DNA of 64,000 nt, taken from contig NZ_CP133111.1 of NCBI RefSeq assembly GCF_033001325.1, positions 2,852,001-2,916,000 on the forward strand, in the 5' to 3' direction. The position numbers and the translations under genes are program-made. This stretch comes from Rhodopseudomonas sp. BAL398. Its GTDB lineage: Bacteria; Pseudomonadota; Alphaproteobacteria; Rhizobiales; Xanthobacteraceae. Shown in pieces: positions 45,198-54,808 of this stretch; position 1 is the stretch's first letter; each line of letters opens with the position of its first letter. The notes under the pieces are model-generated. The model was not told the origin of the DNA and ran no database searches. It was given only the letters and a program-made list of their open reading frames with translations.

Positions 45198-48100
45198 TTA
45201 CCGGTTGGGCGGATGCGGCGCGACCGCGGTGGTCTCGCCCGGCTTGCGCCGGAAGCGCGCCGCCCGTTCGCGCAGCGTCTGAAAGGTCACGTAGAGCATC
45301 GGAATGACGAAGATGCCGAGCAGGCTCGCCGCCAGCATCCCGGCGAACACCGGCGTCGAGACGCTACGACGCGCGATCTTTGCGGCACCGTCGGCCCAGA
45401 CCAGCGGCGCAAGACCGGCGATGAAGGCGATCGACGTCATCATCACCGCGCGAAACCGCAGCTTCGCCCCGGTCTCGGCCGCCTCGATGATGCTGGCTCC
45501 GGCTTCGCGCTGCTCCTTGGCGAATTCGACGATCAGGATGCCGTTTTTCGCGGCCATCGCGATCAGCACCACCAGCCCGATCTGGGCATAGAGATCGAGC
45601 GCCAGCCCACTGACCAGAAGACCGAAAAACGCGCCAAGCACGCCGACCGTGACCGACAGCAGCACCGGGATCGGAATGACCCAGCTTTCGTACAGCGCGA
45701 CCAGAAACAGGTAGGCGAACAGCACCGCAAGCGCCAAAATCACCGGGGTCTGGCCGCCCACCTTCTGCTCCTGGAAAGAGGTCCCGGTCCATTCGAAGGC
45801 GTATCCGGACGGCAGCGTATTGGCTGCGACCTTCTCCATCGCCGCCATCGCGTCGCCGGACGAAACTCCCGGCGCGGTGGATCCCATCACGGTGACCGAG
45901 CGATAATTGTTGTAGCGCGTGATCACCGCCGGTCCGACCACGGTACGTACCGAGGCCACCGCTTGCAAGGGGACCATGGTGCCCTTGGCGTTGCGGACAT
46001 AGATGCTCCAAAGCGCCGACAGATCGCGTCGGTCCTCGGACTCCGCCTGGATGTTGACCTGCCAGGTCCGACCATAGAGATTGAAGTTGTTGACGTAGTA
46101 ACCGCCGAGCGTCGCCTGTAGCGACGTGAAGATGTCGTTGATACCGAGCCCGAGCGCCTCGGCCTTTTCCCGATCGATATCGAGATAGATCGACGGCGAA
46201 CTCGCCGCGTAGGTCGAGAACACCCGCGCGAGCTTCGGATCCTGATTGGCGGCGGCCAGCAGTCCCAGCGTGACATTGCCCATGGTGGCGAAGTCGCCGC
46301 CCGCAAGATTCTCGAGCTGTATTTCGAATCCGCCGCTGGTCGAAAGTCCGATCACCGGCGGCAGATTGAACGGGATGACGGTCGCGGCCTTGATCTGCGT
46401 CGCCGCACCGAAGGTCTTGGCGATCAGCGCCTGCGCCGAGTCCATCGCGCCGCGGCGATTCTCGAACGGCTTCAGGGTGACGATCACCAGGGCACTGTTG
46501 GACGCGCCGTATTGGTCGAGAATGGAGAATCCCACCACCGCGATGGTATCCTTGACCTGGGGCATCTTGCCCAGAATATCCTCGAGCTGCGCCACCGCCC
46601 TGCTGGTGCGTTCCACCGAGGCGCTTTCCGGAAGCTGGATGTTGATGAAGAAAGCGCCCTGGTCTTCCTCGGGCAGGAAGCCGGTCGGAGTGATGCGCGA
46701 CAACAAGCCGGACCCGAGCGCGCAGCCGCCGACCAAAAGCAGCGAGATCGCCGCCATCCGCAGCGACTTGTGCACCACGAAGGCGTAGCCGTTGCGCACC
46801 TTGTCGATGCCGTGACCGATCCGCGCTAGCGCGCCGCGATGCGGCGAATGCCTCAGGAACACCGCGCACAGCGCCGGCGACAGCGTCAGCGCGTTGATTG
46901 CGGAAACAAACATTGCCGCGCTGATCGTCACGGCGAACTGCCGGAATAATTCGCCGGAAATCCCCGGGATGAATCCAATCGGCACGAACACCGAGAACAG
47001 CACCATGGTAATCGCGATGATCGGCCCGGTGACCTGCCGCATCGCCTTCTTGGTGGCGTCGGCGGCGGAAATCTCCGGCTCCTCCTCCATGATTCGCTCG
47101 ACGTTTTCCACCACCACGATGGCGTCGTCGACGACGATGCCGATGGCGAGAACCAGCGCCAGCAGCGAAATCGTATTGATCGAATAGCCGAGCACCAGCA
47201 GGACGGCGTAGGAGGCAATGATGCTGACCGGCACCGCGATCACCGGCACGATGGTGGCGCGCAAATTGCCGAGGAAGACGAACACCACGATCGCGACCAG
47301 GATGAACGCCTCGACCAGCGTCTTCAACACCTCATCCACGGTCTCGTTGACGATGGTAGTGGCGTCGTAGATCGACCGAACCTTCAATCCCGCCGGAACC
47401 CGGCCGCGGATTTTGTCGAGCGTGGCATTGACCGCGGTCGACGCGTTGAGCGCATTGGCCCCCGGCGCCAGGTAGATGCCGATCGCGACCGACGGCGAAG
47501 TGTTGAGGCGGGCCTCGACGTCCTCGTTCTGCGCCCCCATCTCGACCCGAGCGACGTCGCCGACCCGCAACACCGAGCCGTCCGGATTGGCGCGGATCAC
47601 GACGTTCTTGAACTGCTCGGGCGAGGACAGCCGGCCCTGGGTCTGCACATTAATCTGAAGCTGCTGATTCGAGCTCACCGGGCGGGCGCCGATGCGGCCG
47701 ACCGGCGCTTGAATGTTCTGGCTCTGGATCGCCTTGACCACGTCTGACGGCACCAGCCCGAGGCTGGTGAGCCGGATGGTGTCGAACCAGATCCGCATCG
47801 AATAATTCAGACGGCCGAACAGCGACGCCGATCCGACGCCCGGGGTCCGCGCCAGTTCGTCGAGCACGTTGATGGTGGCGAAGTTGGTCATGAACAGTGG
47901 ATCGTACTTGCCGTCGCTGGACAGCATCACGACCTGCAGAATCGACGACGACTTCTTCTTGACGGTGACGCCCTGCAGCTGCACCTCGGCGGGCAATTGC
48001 GACAGCGAGGTCTGCACGCGGTTGTTGACGTTGACCGTGTTGATGTCGGGGTTGCTGCCGAGTTCGAACGAGACCGTCAGCGTGTAGCTGCCGTCGTTGC

Positions 48101-48350
48101 CGCTCGACGACTTCATGTAGATCATCTTGTCGACGCCGATGATCTGCGCTTCGAGCGGCTGCGCCACGGTCGACTCCAGCACCTCCGCCGAGGCGCCGGG
48201 ATACAGCGTGGTGACCTGGACCTGCGGCGGCACGATGTCGGGAAGCTGGGCGACCGGGATGCGGGTCAGCGCCAACAGTCCGACGATCGTCATCAGGATG
48301 GCGATGACGATGGCAAAGCGCGGTCGATCGACGAAAATAGCGGAGAACAT
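45198..48350 (-). CDS. RND efflux pump, AcrB/HAE1 type
   Basis: This inner-membrane pump (about 1050 residues) exports hydrophobic drugs using the proton gradient. The start [23 protein letters not shown] is typical. The proton relay block [22 protein letters not shown] (paired aspartates) and the late helix block [21 protein letters not shown] with its lysine are intact. Two large periplasmic loops contain the porter and docking domains. I chose the ATG at 48350, four bases after the adaptor stop; an ATG at 48383 would overlap the adaptor. It forms a pump-adaptor pair with the upstream gene; no outer-membrane factor is in this operon. Confidence 0.96.
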   Translation of the reverse strand: MFSAIFVDRPRFAIVIAILMTIVGLLALTRIPVAQLPDIVPPQVQVTTLYPGASAEVLESTVAQPLEAQIIGVDKMIYMKSSSGNDGSYTLTVSFELGSNPDINTVNVNNRVQTSLSQLPAEVQLQGVTVKKKSSSILQVVMLSSDGKYDPLFMTNFATINVLDELARTPGVGSASLFGRLNYSMRIWFDTIRLTSLGLVPSDVVKAIQSQNIQAPVGRIGARPVSSNQQLQINVQTQGRLSSPEQFKNVVIRANPDGSVLRVGDVARVEMGAQNEDVEARLNTSPSVAIGIYLAPGANALNASTAVNATLDKIRGRVPAGLKVRSIYDATTIVNETVDEVLKTLVEAFILVAIVVFVFLGNLRATIVPVIAVPVSIIASYAVLLVLGYSINTISLLALVLAIGIVVDDAIVVVENVERIMEEEPEISAADATKKAMRQVTGPIIAITMVLFSVFVPIGFIPGISGELFRQFAVTISAAMFVSAINALTLSPALCAVFLRHSPHRGALARIGHGIDKVRNGYAFVVHKSLRMAAISLLLVGGCALGSGLLSRITPTGFLPEEDQGAFFINIQLPESASVERTSRAVAQLEDILGKMPQVKDTIAVVGFSILDQYGASNSALVIVTLKPFENRRGAMDSAQALIAKTFGAATQIKAATVIPFNLPPVIGLSTSGGFEIQLENLAGGDFATMGNVTLGLLAAANQDPKLARVFSTYAASSPSIYLDIDREKAEALGLGINDIFTSLQATLGGYYVNNFNLYGRTWQVNIQAESEDRRDLSALWSIYVRNAKGTMVPLQAVASVRTVVGPAVITRYNNYRSVTVMGSTAPGVSSGDAMAAMEKVAANTLPSGYAFEWTGTSFQEQKVGGQTPVILALAVLFAYLFLVALYESWVIPIPVLLSVTVGVLGAFFGLLVSGLALDLYAQIGLVVLIAMAAKNGILIVEFAKEQREAGASIIEAAETGAKLRFRAVMMTSIAFIAGLAPLVWADGAAKIARRSVSTPVFAGMLAASLLGIFVIPMLYVTFQTLRERAARFRRKPGETTAVAPHPPNR

Positions 48351-48354
48351 CGAC

Positions 48355-49530
48355 CTAACCCGGGGTCTGGTGCGCGCCGGCATCGCCGGATGAGACTGGA
48401 TCCGGCTTCACCGGCGTGTCGGCGCGAACCCGTTGCACGCCTTCGACGACTACCTGCTCGCCCGCGCTCAGCCCCTGCTCGACCGACGCCCATTCCGGCG
48501 TCGAAGGACCGAGCTGCAGATCGCGGCGCCGCGCCACGTTGCCTGCATCGATCACATAGGCGTAGCTGCCACGCTGGTCCGACAGCACCGCTTGCCGAGG
48601 CACCGCGACGACTTGCACCGGCTCGGCGTCCTCCAGCAAGACGGTGACCAGCGCGCCGTTGATCAGTTCGCGAGGAAATTTTCCATCTTTCTGCTCGCCC
48701 AGCGGCGGATTGGGGATCGTCGCCCGCAACAGGATGGTGTCAGTGTCCTGCGCAACATTGATGTCGATGAAGGTGACTTCACCGTCGCGGTCGTAGAGTC
48801 GTCCGTCCGGCAGCCTCAGCCGGACCTTCAAGGCGGCGAAGCCGTCCTTGATCAGCTTTGAGCGAAGCGTCATCACCCGCCGCGTCGCAACCGGAAACAC
48901 GACGTACATTGGATCCTGGCTGACGATCGTCGTCAGCGGCCCGCTGGTGGGGCCGACCAGATTGCCTACCTTGGTCCCGGCGCGGCCGATCCGACCGTCG
49001 ATCGGCGAGCGGATTTCGGTGTAGTCGAGGTTGATCTCGGCCTGGCGCAATTGCGCTTCGGCGGCGCGCAACTGCCCGGCGGCGGTGAGCTTGTTGGCCC
49101 GCGCGGTATCGACCGAGCTTTGCATCCCGGCCGGTCCCTCCAGCAGCTTCTGCGAGCGGGCCAGGGTGATGCCGGCGTTTTCCAGCTGGGCTTTGGCCTG
49201 ATCGATCGCGGCGTGGGCGGTCTCAACCGCGGCTTCGTAGGTCCCGCGCTCGAGCCGGTACAACAGCTGACCGGCCTTGACCTCGGCCCCTTCGGTGAAC
49301 AGTCGCTGTTCAAGGAAGCCCGAGACCCGAGCCACGATCTCGACGCGCTCAGCCGCTTCGACCCGCCCGGTGATCTGCTCTTTTTGCGCCACCGGGCGTA
49401 ACGCTGCGGGCGCAACGCCGACCGCTGGCGGGCCGGATGGCCCCATTTGCGCCGACGCGACCATCGGGGCAGCCCCGACAACCAGAACGAAAGCAGCCCA
49501 CACCAGAGCGGGGCGCAATGCGATATTCAT
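48355..49530 (-). CDS. RND periplasmic adaptor, AcrA type
   Basis: This 391-residue adaptor starts with a signal peptide (about 1-27, ending VASAQ; no lipobox, unlike AcrA of enteric bacteria). It shows the barrel-sandwich halves ([21 protein letters not shown] and [15 protein letters not shown]), the helical hairpin between them (about 95-165) and the beta-barrel and membrane-proximal domains to the end. It brings the pump into contact with an outer-membrane channel. It is the first gene of the pump operon, divergent from an AcrR-like TetR. Confidence 0.95.
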   Translation of the reverse strand: MNIALRPALVWAAFVLVVGAAPMVASAQMGPSGPPAVGVAPAALRPVAQKEQITGRVEAAERVEIVARVSGFLEQRLFTEGAEVKAGQLLYRLERGTYEAAVETAHAAIDQAKAQLENAGITLARSQKLLEGPAGMQSSVDTARANKLTAAGQLRAAEAQLRQAEINLDYTEIRSPIDGRIGRAGTKVGNLVGPTSGPLTTIVSQDPMYVVFPVATRRVMTLRSKLIKDGFAALKVRLRLPDGRLYDRDGEVTFIDINVAQDTDTILLRATIPNPPLGEQKDGKFPRELINGALVTVLLEDAEPVQVVAVPRQAVLSDQRGSYAYVIDAGNVARRRDLQLGPSTPEWASVEQGLSAGEQVVVEGVQRVRADTPVKPDPVSSGDAGAHQTPG

Positions 49531-49579
49531 ATGGCCTCTCGATCCCGCTGCCGGCAGCGGAAATGACTTGAATGGGCTT

Positions 49580-49598
49580 TACATACGTTTAGTATGTA
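49580..49598. promoter_or_regulatory. AcrR-type operator between the RND operon and its TetR
   Basis: TACATAC-GTTTA-GTATGTA is a perfect 7-bp inverted repeat with a 5-bp centre, midway between the divergent starts at 49530 and 49624. Its TACATAC half-site is the one known from AcrR-type operators. Confidence 0.82.
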
Positions 49599-49623
49599 TG
49601 TCAATGGATGAGGTAAAGACGCC

Positions 49624-50250
49624 ATGCGGCGGACGAAACTGGAAGCAGAAACAACGCGCGAGACCATACTCGCGGTGGCCGAGCGGCTGTTCCTCGAAAG
49701 CGGCGTCACCGAGGTGTCGCTGGAGCAGATCGCCGTGGCGGCCGGGTTCACCCGGGGGGCGGTGCATTGGCATTTCCAGAACAAGCAGGGGCTGCTGCTA
49801 GCGTTGCTGGACCGGATGGGCCTTCCGCTCGAACAACTCGCCGGTCAGCTCGAGATCGACGATACCCTCGACCCGATGGACGAACTGGTCCGCGACATGA
49901 CCGGGCGGCTCTGCGAGCTGGAGATGGATCCGAAACGCAAGCGGCTCTCCACCTACCTGGTCAATTTCGCCGCGGTCGAAGCGCCCGAGCGCCAGCGCAA
50001 CTTCGACCGCAAATTCAGATCCTCGGTCACCATCATTTTTCGTTTGGCCGAGAAACGCGGCCGGCTGGCGCCGCACTGGCGGCCGGAGATCGCCGCGCTA
50101 GCCTTCTGCGGCATGGTGATGGGCCTGATCAATCAATGGCTGAACGGCGAGACCGAGTTCGACATGCGCAATGACGTCACCGCGGCTGTGCGGGCTTTTT
50201 CGTCCTCGCTGCGGGCGCAGCCCGACGATCCAAAAAGACCAGGAGCTTAG
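49624..50250 (+). CDS. TetR family repressor, AcrR-like
   Basis: This 208-residue repressor has a helix-turn-helix close to AcrR/TtgR (TRETILAVAERLFLESGVTEVSLEQIAVAAGFTRGAVHWHFQNKQGLL) and an AcrR-like C-terminal domain (about 60-200). It is divergent from the RND operon with a TACATAC palindrome between the starts, so it probably represses the pump and itself and is released by pump substrates. The ATG at 49624 follows GAGGTAAAGA. Confidence 0.93.
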   Translation: MRRTKLEAETTRETILAVAERLFLESGVTEVSLEQIAVAAGFTRGAVHWHFQNKQGLLLALLDRMGLPLEQLAGQLEIDDTLDPMDELVRDMTGRLCELEMDPKRKRLSTYLVNFAAVEAPERQRNFDRKFRSSVTIIFRLAEKRGRLAPHWRPEIAALAFCGMVMGLINQWLNGETEFDMRNDVTAAVRAFSSSLRAQPDDPKRPGA

Positions 50251-50414
50251 GGACATCAGAAGCCGAATTCGGCGGATGCAATAAATCGCCGATCCTTGCG
50301 TCATCCAACCAACTGCATTGCCACGCAGCGGCGTTGCGCATCGCGCGCCGAACCGCCTGCATGCGGCACCGCTCGCCGCTGCGTCGGCGGCGCGCATTTG
50401 AAAGGGATTTCGTG

Positions 50415-50786
50415 ATGTCGCTTGGCCGGCTTCTTCTGATCATCCAACATGTCGCGTTGGGACTGGCTGTCGCCGTCGTATTCGGCCTGCTGTTCGGCTG
50501 GGTGGTGATGGTGGCGTGGAACGCCGTCGTTCCCGACCTGCTGGCGATGCCTGCCCTCACCTACTGGCAAGCGTTCGCGATGCTGGTGTTGACCCGCGTT
50601 CTGGTCGGCAGCTTCAACCATGGATCGCATGGCCACAAGACGCGACCGTGCACGCCGTCGCGGTCTTCATCCGCTTCCGATGCGACGCTGTATGCCGCGT
50701 GGTGGGAAAAAGAGGGCAAGCCCGCGTTCGAAGCCTACGCGGCTCGCCACCTCGCCGGCGATGGGGGCGCGGGTGACGCCGAGTGA
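50415..50786 (+). CDS. Small membrane protein upstream of the sigma factor
   Basis: This 123-residue protein has two membrane helices (about 5-33 and 38-65) and a Ser/Arg-rich cytoplasmic tail ending in a small helical segment (TLYAAWWEKEGKPAFEAYAARHL). No family is recognised. The ATG at 50415 follows AAGGGATT. It overlaps the start of the sigma-factor gene, so the two may be made together; a small membrane protein at this place could restrain the sigma factor, but no anti-sigma motif is visible. Confidence 0.65.
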   Translation: MSLGRLLLIIQHVALGLAVAVVFGLLFGWVVMVAWNAVVPDLLAMPALTYWQAFAMLVLTRVLVGSFNHGSHGHKTRPCTPSRSSSASDATLYAAWWEKEGKPAFEAYAARHLAGDGGAGDAE

Positions 50787-51318
50787 CAACCGACTCGCCG
50801 ACGCTGCGCCCGACGTCGACAGGATTCGGCATCAGGTCGCGGACGTCGTGCGCCGCGATCGCGGCCGCCTGCTCCGCTTCGTGCATGCGAAGCTGTCTGG
50901 CGCCTCCGATCTGGATGCCGAGGATGTCGTTGCGGACACCGTGCTGCGGTTGATCGAGCGGGCCGATCTGCTCACCGAGGTCGAGAACGTGACGGCCTAT
51001 CTGTTCCGGGCGCTGGCGAATGGCGTGATCGACCGGATTCGCCGCCGTCGCGAGCTGACACCAGTGCCCGAGGAGTTTGAAGATCCCGCACTCGGGCCGG
51101 AACAGACGCTGGAACAGACGCAGCTTCGACGCCGGCTGCGCGCCGCGCTGGACCGGTTGCCGCCAGCGCAGCGGGCGGTTTGGATCGCCGTCGAGATCGA
51201 GGGCGTGCCGTTCCGCGAACTCGCCGCGCAATGGAATGAACCGATCGGCACGCTGCTGTCGCGCAAGAACCGGGCAACCAAGTCGTTGCGGCAATGGCTG
51301 GCGGAGGACGCGACGTGA
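50761..51318 (+). CDS. ECF-like RNA polymerase sigma factor
   Basis: This 185-residue protein has a sigma region 2 (about 30-95, LRFVHAKLSGASDLDAEDVVADTVLRLIERAD, with a NGVIDRIRRRR end) and a sigma region 4 (about 125-180, LDRLPPAQRAVWIAVEIEGVPFRELAAQWNEPIGTLLSRKNRA). It is thus a group 4 sigma. No ZAS or NepR-type anti-sigma gene is adjacent. The start is uncertain: ATG 50761 or GTG 50773, both overlapping the upstream gene. Three small genes surround it (50415, 51363, 51627), so this may be a self-contained stress module. Confidence 0.85.
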   Translation: MGARVTPSDNRLADAAPDVDRIRHQVADVVRRDRGRLLRFVHAKLSGASDLDAEDVVADTVLRLIERADLLTEVENVTAYLFRALANGVIDRIRRRRELTPVPEEFEDPALGPEQTLEQTQLRRRLRAALDRLPPAQRAVWIAVEIEGVPFRELAAQWNEPIGTLLSRKNRATKSLRQWLAEDAT

Positions 51319-51362
51319 TCACCGACGCGGACCGTTCAATCCGTCAATCAGGAGAACCCAAG

Positions 51363-51605
51363 ATGTTCGATGCTGACAGTGTGGCCATCCACCAATTCAA
51401 CTTCACGCGCTGGCTCCGCCGCTTGGATATCGAACTCGACCAGATCACCGGCGGCATCGGCCTGACCCGTAACGACTTCGCCGACTGGCGCTACGCCGTG
51501 GCCTTCACGAATGGCATAGCCCCGCGGCAGGCCGCAATCGACATGCTGGCCGAGGACCACAACGGCCACGGCTATCTGCGACACGCCGACATCGACATCA
51601 TCTGA
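51363..51605 (+). CDS. Small acidic protein of unknown family
   Basis: This 80-residue protein (MFDADSVAIHQFNFTRWLRRLDIEL at the start) is predicted to be mostly helical, rich in Asp and aromatic residues, and has no cysteine, membrane segment or known motif. The AGGAGAA before the ATG at 51363 is a strong site. It follows the sigma-factor gene by 44 bp, so it is likely co-transcribed. Confidence 0.66.
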   Translation: MFDADSVAIHQFNFTRWLRRLDIELDQITGGIGLTRNDFADWRYAVAFTNGIAPRQAAIDMLAEDHNGHGYLRHADIDII

Positions 51606-51626
51606 AGCTTTAGAGAAAGGACGACC

Positions 51627-51989
51627 ATGAACACCACCAAAGCCTTCATCTTCACCAGCCGCCTATTTGGAATTCTCGCGCTGTGCGTCGGCATCGCCTA
51701 TTGGCTAGGCTACGACGTTCCGCTGGAATTGCACATGGGGCTCGGCGTGCTGCTGGTTATCGCCGTGTGGGGACTTGCCGCGCTCGCGCGTGAACAGGCC
51801 ACGCAGCTGGCGCTGATCGCCGCGCTATGGGCCGCTATCGTTCCGGTGCTCGGCTTGTTGCAGGTGCATCTGCCGCTCGGGGAAACATCCTGGTTGCTGC
51901 GCGTGCTCCACGTTGTGGCAGGCGTCGGCGCAATCGGTCTCGCCGAGGTCCTCAACAAGCGGATCAAGAGGATCGCCATCACCGGCTGA
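51627..51989 (+). CDS. Four-helix membrane protein of unknown function
   Basis: This 120-residue protein has four membrane helices (about 8-26, 34-52, 60-78 and 90-108) and short basic ends. It resembles small uncharacterised membrane proteins of Bradyrhizobiaceae; no substrate or cofactor motif is present. The ATG at 51627 follows AGAAAGGACGACC. It closes the sigma-factor cluster. Confidence 0.72.
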   Translation: MNTTKAFIFTSRLFGILALCVGIAYWLGYDVPLELHMGLGVLLVIAVWGLAALAREQATQLALIAALWAAIVPVLGLLQVHLPLGETSWLLRVLHVVAGVGAIGLAEVLNKRIKRIAITG

Positions 51990-52071
51990 ACCGCAACCGT
52001 GCCGGTGCTGCTGCGACGTCGGCCGCACCGGATGCGGTGGCAACCAAATGGCGCGACTTATTATATTGCAC

Positions 52072-52084
52072 ACAATTTTATTGT
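52072..52084. promoter_or_regulatory. OhrR operator candidate
   Basis: ACAAT-TTT-ATTGT is a perfect 5-bp inverted repeat in AT-rich DNA, about 40 bp before the ohr start. OhrR operators of proteobacteria have this ACAATT-type symmetry, and an ohrR gene lies directly after ohr. Confidence 0.76.
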
Positions 52085-52124
52085 ACGATATTTAACTGCG
52101 GCAATTCAAAACGGGAGACCCATC

Positions 52125-52550
52125 ATGAGTGCACTCTATTCCACGAAGGTCACGGCGATCGGCGGTCGCGCCGGCAGCGTTCGCAGCGACGATGGTTTGC
52201 TGTCGCTTTCACTGGCTCTTCCGAAGGCGCTGGGCGGCAAGGGCGACGCGACCAACCCCGAGCAGCTGTTCGCCGCCGGCTACGCCGCCTGTTTCGAAAA
52301 CGCCGTCATCCACGTGGCACGCGCCAAGAGCGTCAAGGTCGCCGACGCCGATATCGAAGTCGTGGCCGAGGTCGGCCTCGCGCCGAACGGCAGCGGCGGA
52401 TTCGTGCTGTCCGTGACGCTGAACGTCACCATCGCAGGCCTCGAACAATCGGTCGCCGAAGCGATCGTGGCGGCGGCGCATGCTACGTGCCCATATTCGA
52501 ATGCGGTGCGCGGCAATATCGACGTCGTGATCACGGTGACGACACGCTGA
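52125..52550 (+). CDS. ohr: Organic hydroperoxide resistance protein Ohr
   Basis: This 141-residue OsmC/Ohr-family thiol peroxidase reduces fatty-acid and other organic hydroperoxides. The two catalytic cysteines C56 (AAGYAACFENA) and C122 (HATCPYSNA) and the activating arginine (R20) are at the expected places. The ATG at 52125 follows GGGAGACCC; the frame is open upstream but unrelated. It is followed by its regulator ohrR after 40 bp and preceded by an OhrR-type operator. Confidence 0.96.
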   Translation: MSALYSTKVTAIGGRAGSVRSDDGLLSLSLALPKALGGKGDATNPEQLFAAGYAACFENAVIHVARAKSVKVADADIEVVAEVGLAPNGSGGFVLSVTLNVTIAGLEQSVAEAIVAAAHATCPYSNAVRGNIDVVITVTTR

Positions 52551-52590
52551 ATGCAACCCGTCGCTTCGCCCGCGCTCCGAAGGAGTACCG

Positions 52591-53052
52591 ATGGCAAAAC
52601 AGTCGGACCATCCGCTGCGCCTCGACCGCCAGGTCTGCTTTCTGCTCTATGCCTCATCCAACCTGGTGACCCGCCTCTATCGACCGGTGCTCGCCAAACT
52701 CGGTCTGAGCTATCCACAATATCTCGTCATGCTGGTGCTCTGGGACTCACCGTCGCAGAGCGTCGGTGACCTCGGGGCGAAGCTGTATCTCGACAGCGGC
52801 ACGTTGACGCCGCTGCTGAAGCGGATGGAAACCGCCGGGCTGCTGACCCGGCGGCGCGACGCGGACGATGAACGCCGGGTTCTCGTTGAACTGACCGATG
52901 CCGGCCGCGCGCTACGCAAGCGTGCCAGCGTGGTGCCGCAGTCGCTCGCCCAGGGCCTGGATTTCGACCCCACCGCAGTCGAGACGCTTCGGGAAACCCT
53001 GCAGGACATCATCGCAATGCTGGCAAACCGTCCGCCCTCCCTGGAGAAATGA
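52591..53052 (+). CDS. ohrR: MarR-family peroxide sensor OhrR
   Basis: This 153-residue MarR-type repressor has the winged helix (SVGDLGAKLYLDSGTLTPLLKRMETAGLLTRRRDADDERRV) and, near the N terminus, the reactive cysteine C16 (LDRQVCFLLYA), whose oxidation by organic peroxides releases the repressor from DNA. It also matches OhrR in the long dimer helices. It probably represses ohr, itself and possibly the GST that follows 4 bp after its stop. Confidence 0.94.
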   Translation: MAKQSDHPLRLDRQVCFLLYASSNLVTRLYRPVLAKLGLSYPQYLVMLVLWDSPSQSVGDLGAKLYLDSGTLTPLLKRMETAGLLTRRRDADDERRVLVELTDAGRALRKRASVVPQSLAQGLDFDPTAVETLRETLQDIIAMLANRPPSLEK

Positions 53053-53055
53053 CTC

Positions 53056-53721
53056 ATGCTGACCGTCCACCATCTCGGACTATCGCAATCCGAGCGCATC
53101 GTCTGGCTGTGCGAAGAACTGGACATTCCCTATCGCCTTGAAGTCTATCAACGCGATCCGCAAACCCGCATGGCGCCCCCCGAATACAAGGCGCTGCATC
53201 CGATGCAGATCTCGCCGGTCATCGCCGACGGCGATCTCGTGCTGGCGGAATCCGGCGCGATCATCGAATACATCCTGGCCAAATACGGACACGGGCGGCT
53301 GAAGGTTGCCCCGGACGATCCGGCATTTGCCGACTATCTGTTCTGGTTCCATTTCGTCAACGGCACATTGATGCCCAGCGAGTCGATCGAGATGCTGGGA
53401 GCCGGTATCAGCGGCGCCGATCAGCTCGGAGTCGGAATCGGTTCGGACCATCCGTTTGTCGCGGTCTACACCGCGCGAACCGACCGCGGCTTTGCGATGA
53501 TCGAACAGCGGCTCGGCAAGGTGCCCTATTTGGCCGGCGCGGACTTCTCTGCGGCTGACATCATCATGTTGTTTGCCTTGACGACGATGCGTGCGTTCAC
53601 CGGACGCCGTCTTGACGATTATCCCAATATCCGCGGCTATCTTGCACGCATCGGTGGACGTCCGGCGTATCAACGTGCGATGACAAAGGGAGATCCCGAG
53701 CTCTCGCCGATGCTGAGTTGA
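53056..53721 (+). CDS. Glutathione S-transferase family protein
   Basis: This 221-residue GST has an N-terminal thioredoxin-like domain (LGLSQSERIVWLCEELDIPY, then ALHPMQISPVIADGDLVLAESGAIIEYI, with the cis-proline and the ESGAI glutathione-binding turn) and a C-terminal helical domain (about 88-221). Ser10/Ser12 in the LGLSQS loop is the likely activating residue. It follows ohrR by 4 bp, so it is likely in the same operon and helps to remove peroxide products. Confidence 0.92.
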   Translation: MLTVHHLGLSQSERIVWLCEELDIPYRLEVYQRDPQTRMAPPEYKALHPMQISPVIADGDLVLAESGAIIEYILAKYGHGRLKVAPDDPAFADYLFWFHFVNGTLMPSESIEMLGAGISGADQLGVGIGSDHPFVAVYTARTDRGFAMIEQRLGKVPYLAGADFSAADIIMLFALTTMRAFTGRRLDDYPNIRGYLARIGGRPAYQRAMTKGDPELSPMLS

Positions 53722-53855
53722 TGGATCCCGGCGGCACAATGTGACGTTGACGCCCACGAGAGAACGCTCGGCTAAACGACCGAACGTTCAATGCTATATT
53801 GGCACGCTGGCTGGCTTCGAAACGCAGGAGCTCCGAGGACGCTCTTGCGCTTTGG

Positions 53856-54452
53856 CTAGAAAGCTCTCGACGAGGGAGGCGAGCGCCGGCTTTTCTCAGC
53901 TGGATCGACCGATATCTCCTTCAAAGCGCCGTCGGAGACGACGACCACGAGGAAGATCAGCCGACCGTCGGCGCGGCTCAATCCAGCGCCGACAGCTTTT
54001 CCCGCGCCGTATTTTTCCGCAACGGCGACCGCCTCGGCCAAATCAAACCGAGCGCGCTTTAGATCGGCAATATTGCTCCTGTCCTCGGCGTCCAGCTGCG
54101 AAGCCGGTAGCGAGCCGTCGCTGACAATTGTCCGGGTCGAGGCATCGATCGCGCCATTCCAGATTTCGCCGTTGCGATAGGCCTTGACGTGATAGATCGG
54201 CCTCTTCGCCTGCCCGTCGAAGCTGATATCGACGACCTTCGCGCCTGCCAGATACCGCTCAACGGCCGCAATGCCGTCTCGTGCCGAGACGCTCACTTGA
54301 TCGAAGGCTTCCAGTTCGCTCTGCACCGACAATGTCTGCCCTTGCTCGGACTCCGACGACGAGTCTGCACGCTCAGCCGCGCTATGGGCGGTCGCCGAGA
54401 TCGGACCCAGCGCAAGCGTCAGAACAAGGAGCAACTGGCCGGTCATTTTCAT
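53856..54452 (-). CDS. Exported tandem PepSY protein
   Basis: This 198-residue protein has a signal peptide (MKMTGQLLLVLTLALGPISATAHS) and two PepSY-like units: SARDGIAAVERYLAGAKVVDISFD...IYHVKAYRNGEIWNGAIDASTRTI and ARFDLAEAVAVAEKYGAG...LIFLVVVVSDGALKEISVD. PepSY domains often inhibit or control proteases or two-component sensors in the envelope. I chose the ATG at 54452, which begins the signal peptide; a GTG at 54476 is also possible. The promoter carries the best GTTGATTA palindrome of the window, so it may belong to the TetR regulon described for 42423. Confidence 0.85.
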   Translation of the reverse strand: MKMTGQLLLVLTLALGPISATAHSAAERADSSSESEQGQTLSVQSELEAFDQVSVSARDGIAAVERYLAGAKVVDISFDGQAKRPIYHVKAYRNGEIWNGAIDASTRTIVSDGSLPASQLDAEDRSNIADLKRARFDLAEAVAVAEKYGAGKAVGAGLSRADGRLIFLVVVVSDGALKEISVDPAEKSRRSPPSSRAF

Positions 54453-54515
54453 GAAATCATCTCGAGATTTGACCACGGCAGGCCCCGCTTGGAGCCGCCA
54501 GGCGGATCCGGCATA

Positions 54516-54535
54516 TAATCAACTAATGTTGATTA
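54516..54535. promoter_or_regulatory. TetR operator candidate, GTTGATTA class (site 3)
   Basis: TAATCAAC-TAAT-GTTGATTA is a perfect 8-bp inverted repeat with 4-bp spacing, 64 bp upstream of the PepSY start. It is the most symmetrical of the three sites and gives the consensus. Confidence 0.72.
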
Positions 54536-54774
54536 ATATGGACGCTTGTGATTTTGAGTCAAGGCGCAAGCCGGATAATTCGGGCAACTGCGGCGACGAG
54601 GTTAAACGCCACGCCGGGAAACGCGAAAGCTCGAACCTAGCTCTCGCTTCGCAACGCCCGGCAATTTTTCTTATCTTCCCATACAGCGGCGACGCCGGCT
54701 CTTGTTCGATTATGGAACTATCAACGGTCGGGGGCGTCATAAAGGCCTCGCTTGAAATAGATGCGGCATGATGT

Positions 54775-54793
54775 AAACGATACTGTACCGTTT
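54775..54793. promoter_or_regulatory. TetR operator of the Emr-type efflux operon
   Basis: AAACGATAC-T-GTACCGTTT is a 19-bp imperfect palindrome, 15 bp before the adaptor start at 54809. Seventeen bases of it recur with one change (T to C) at 59892-59908. The TetR encoded by the operon's last gene is the likely binder. Confidence 0.78.
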
Positions 54794-54808
54794 TTGGAAA
54801 GGTTGGAA

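Noticed and set aside
45364-46869. A 501-residue frame on the same strand within the RND pump gene
   Set aside because: It is an out-of-frame reading of the pump gene, which itself is complete and conserved throughout.
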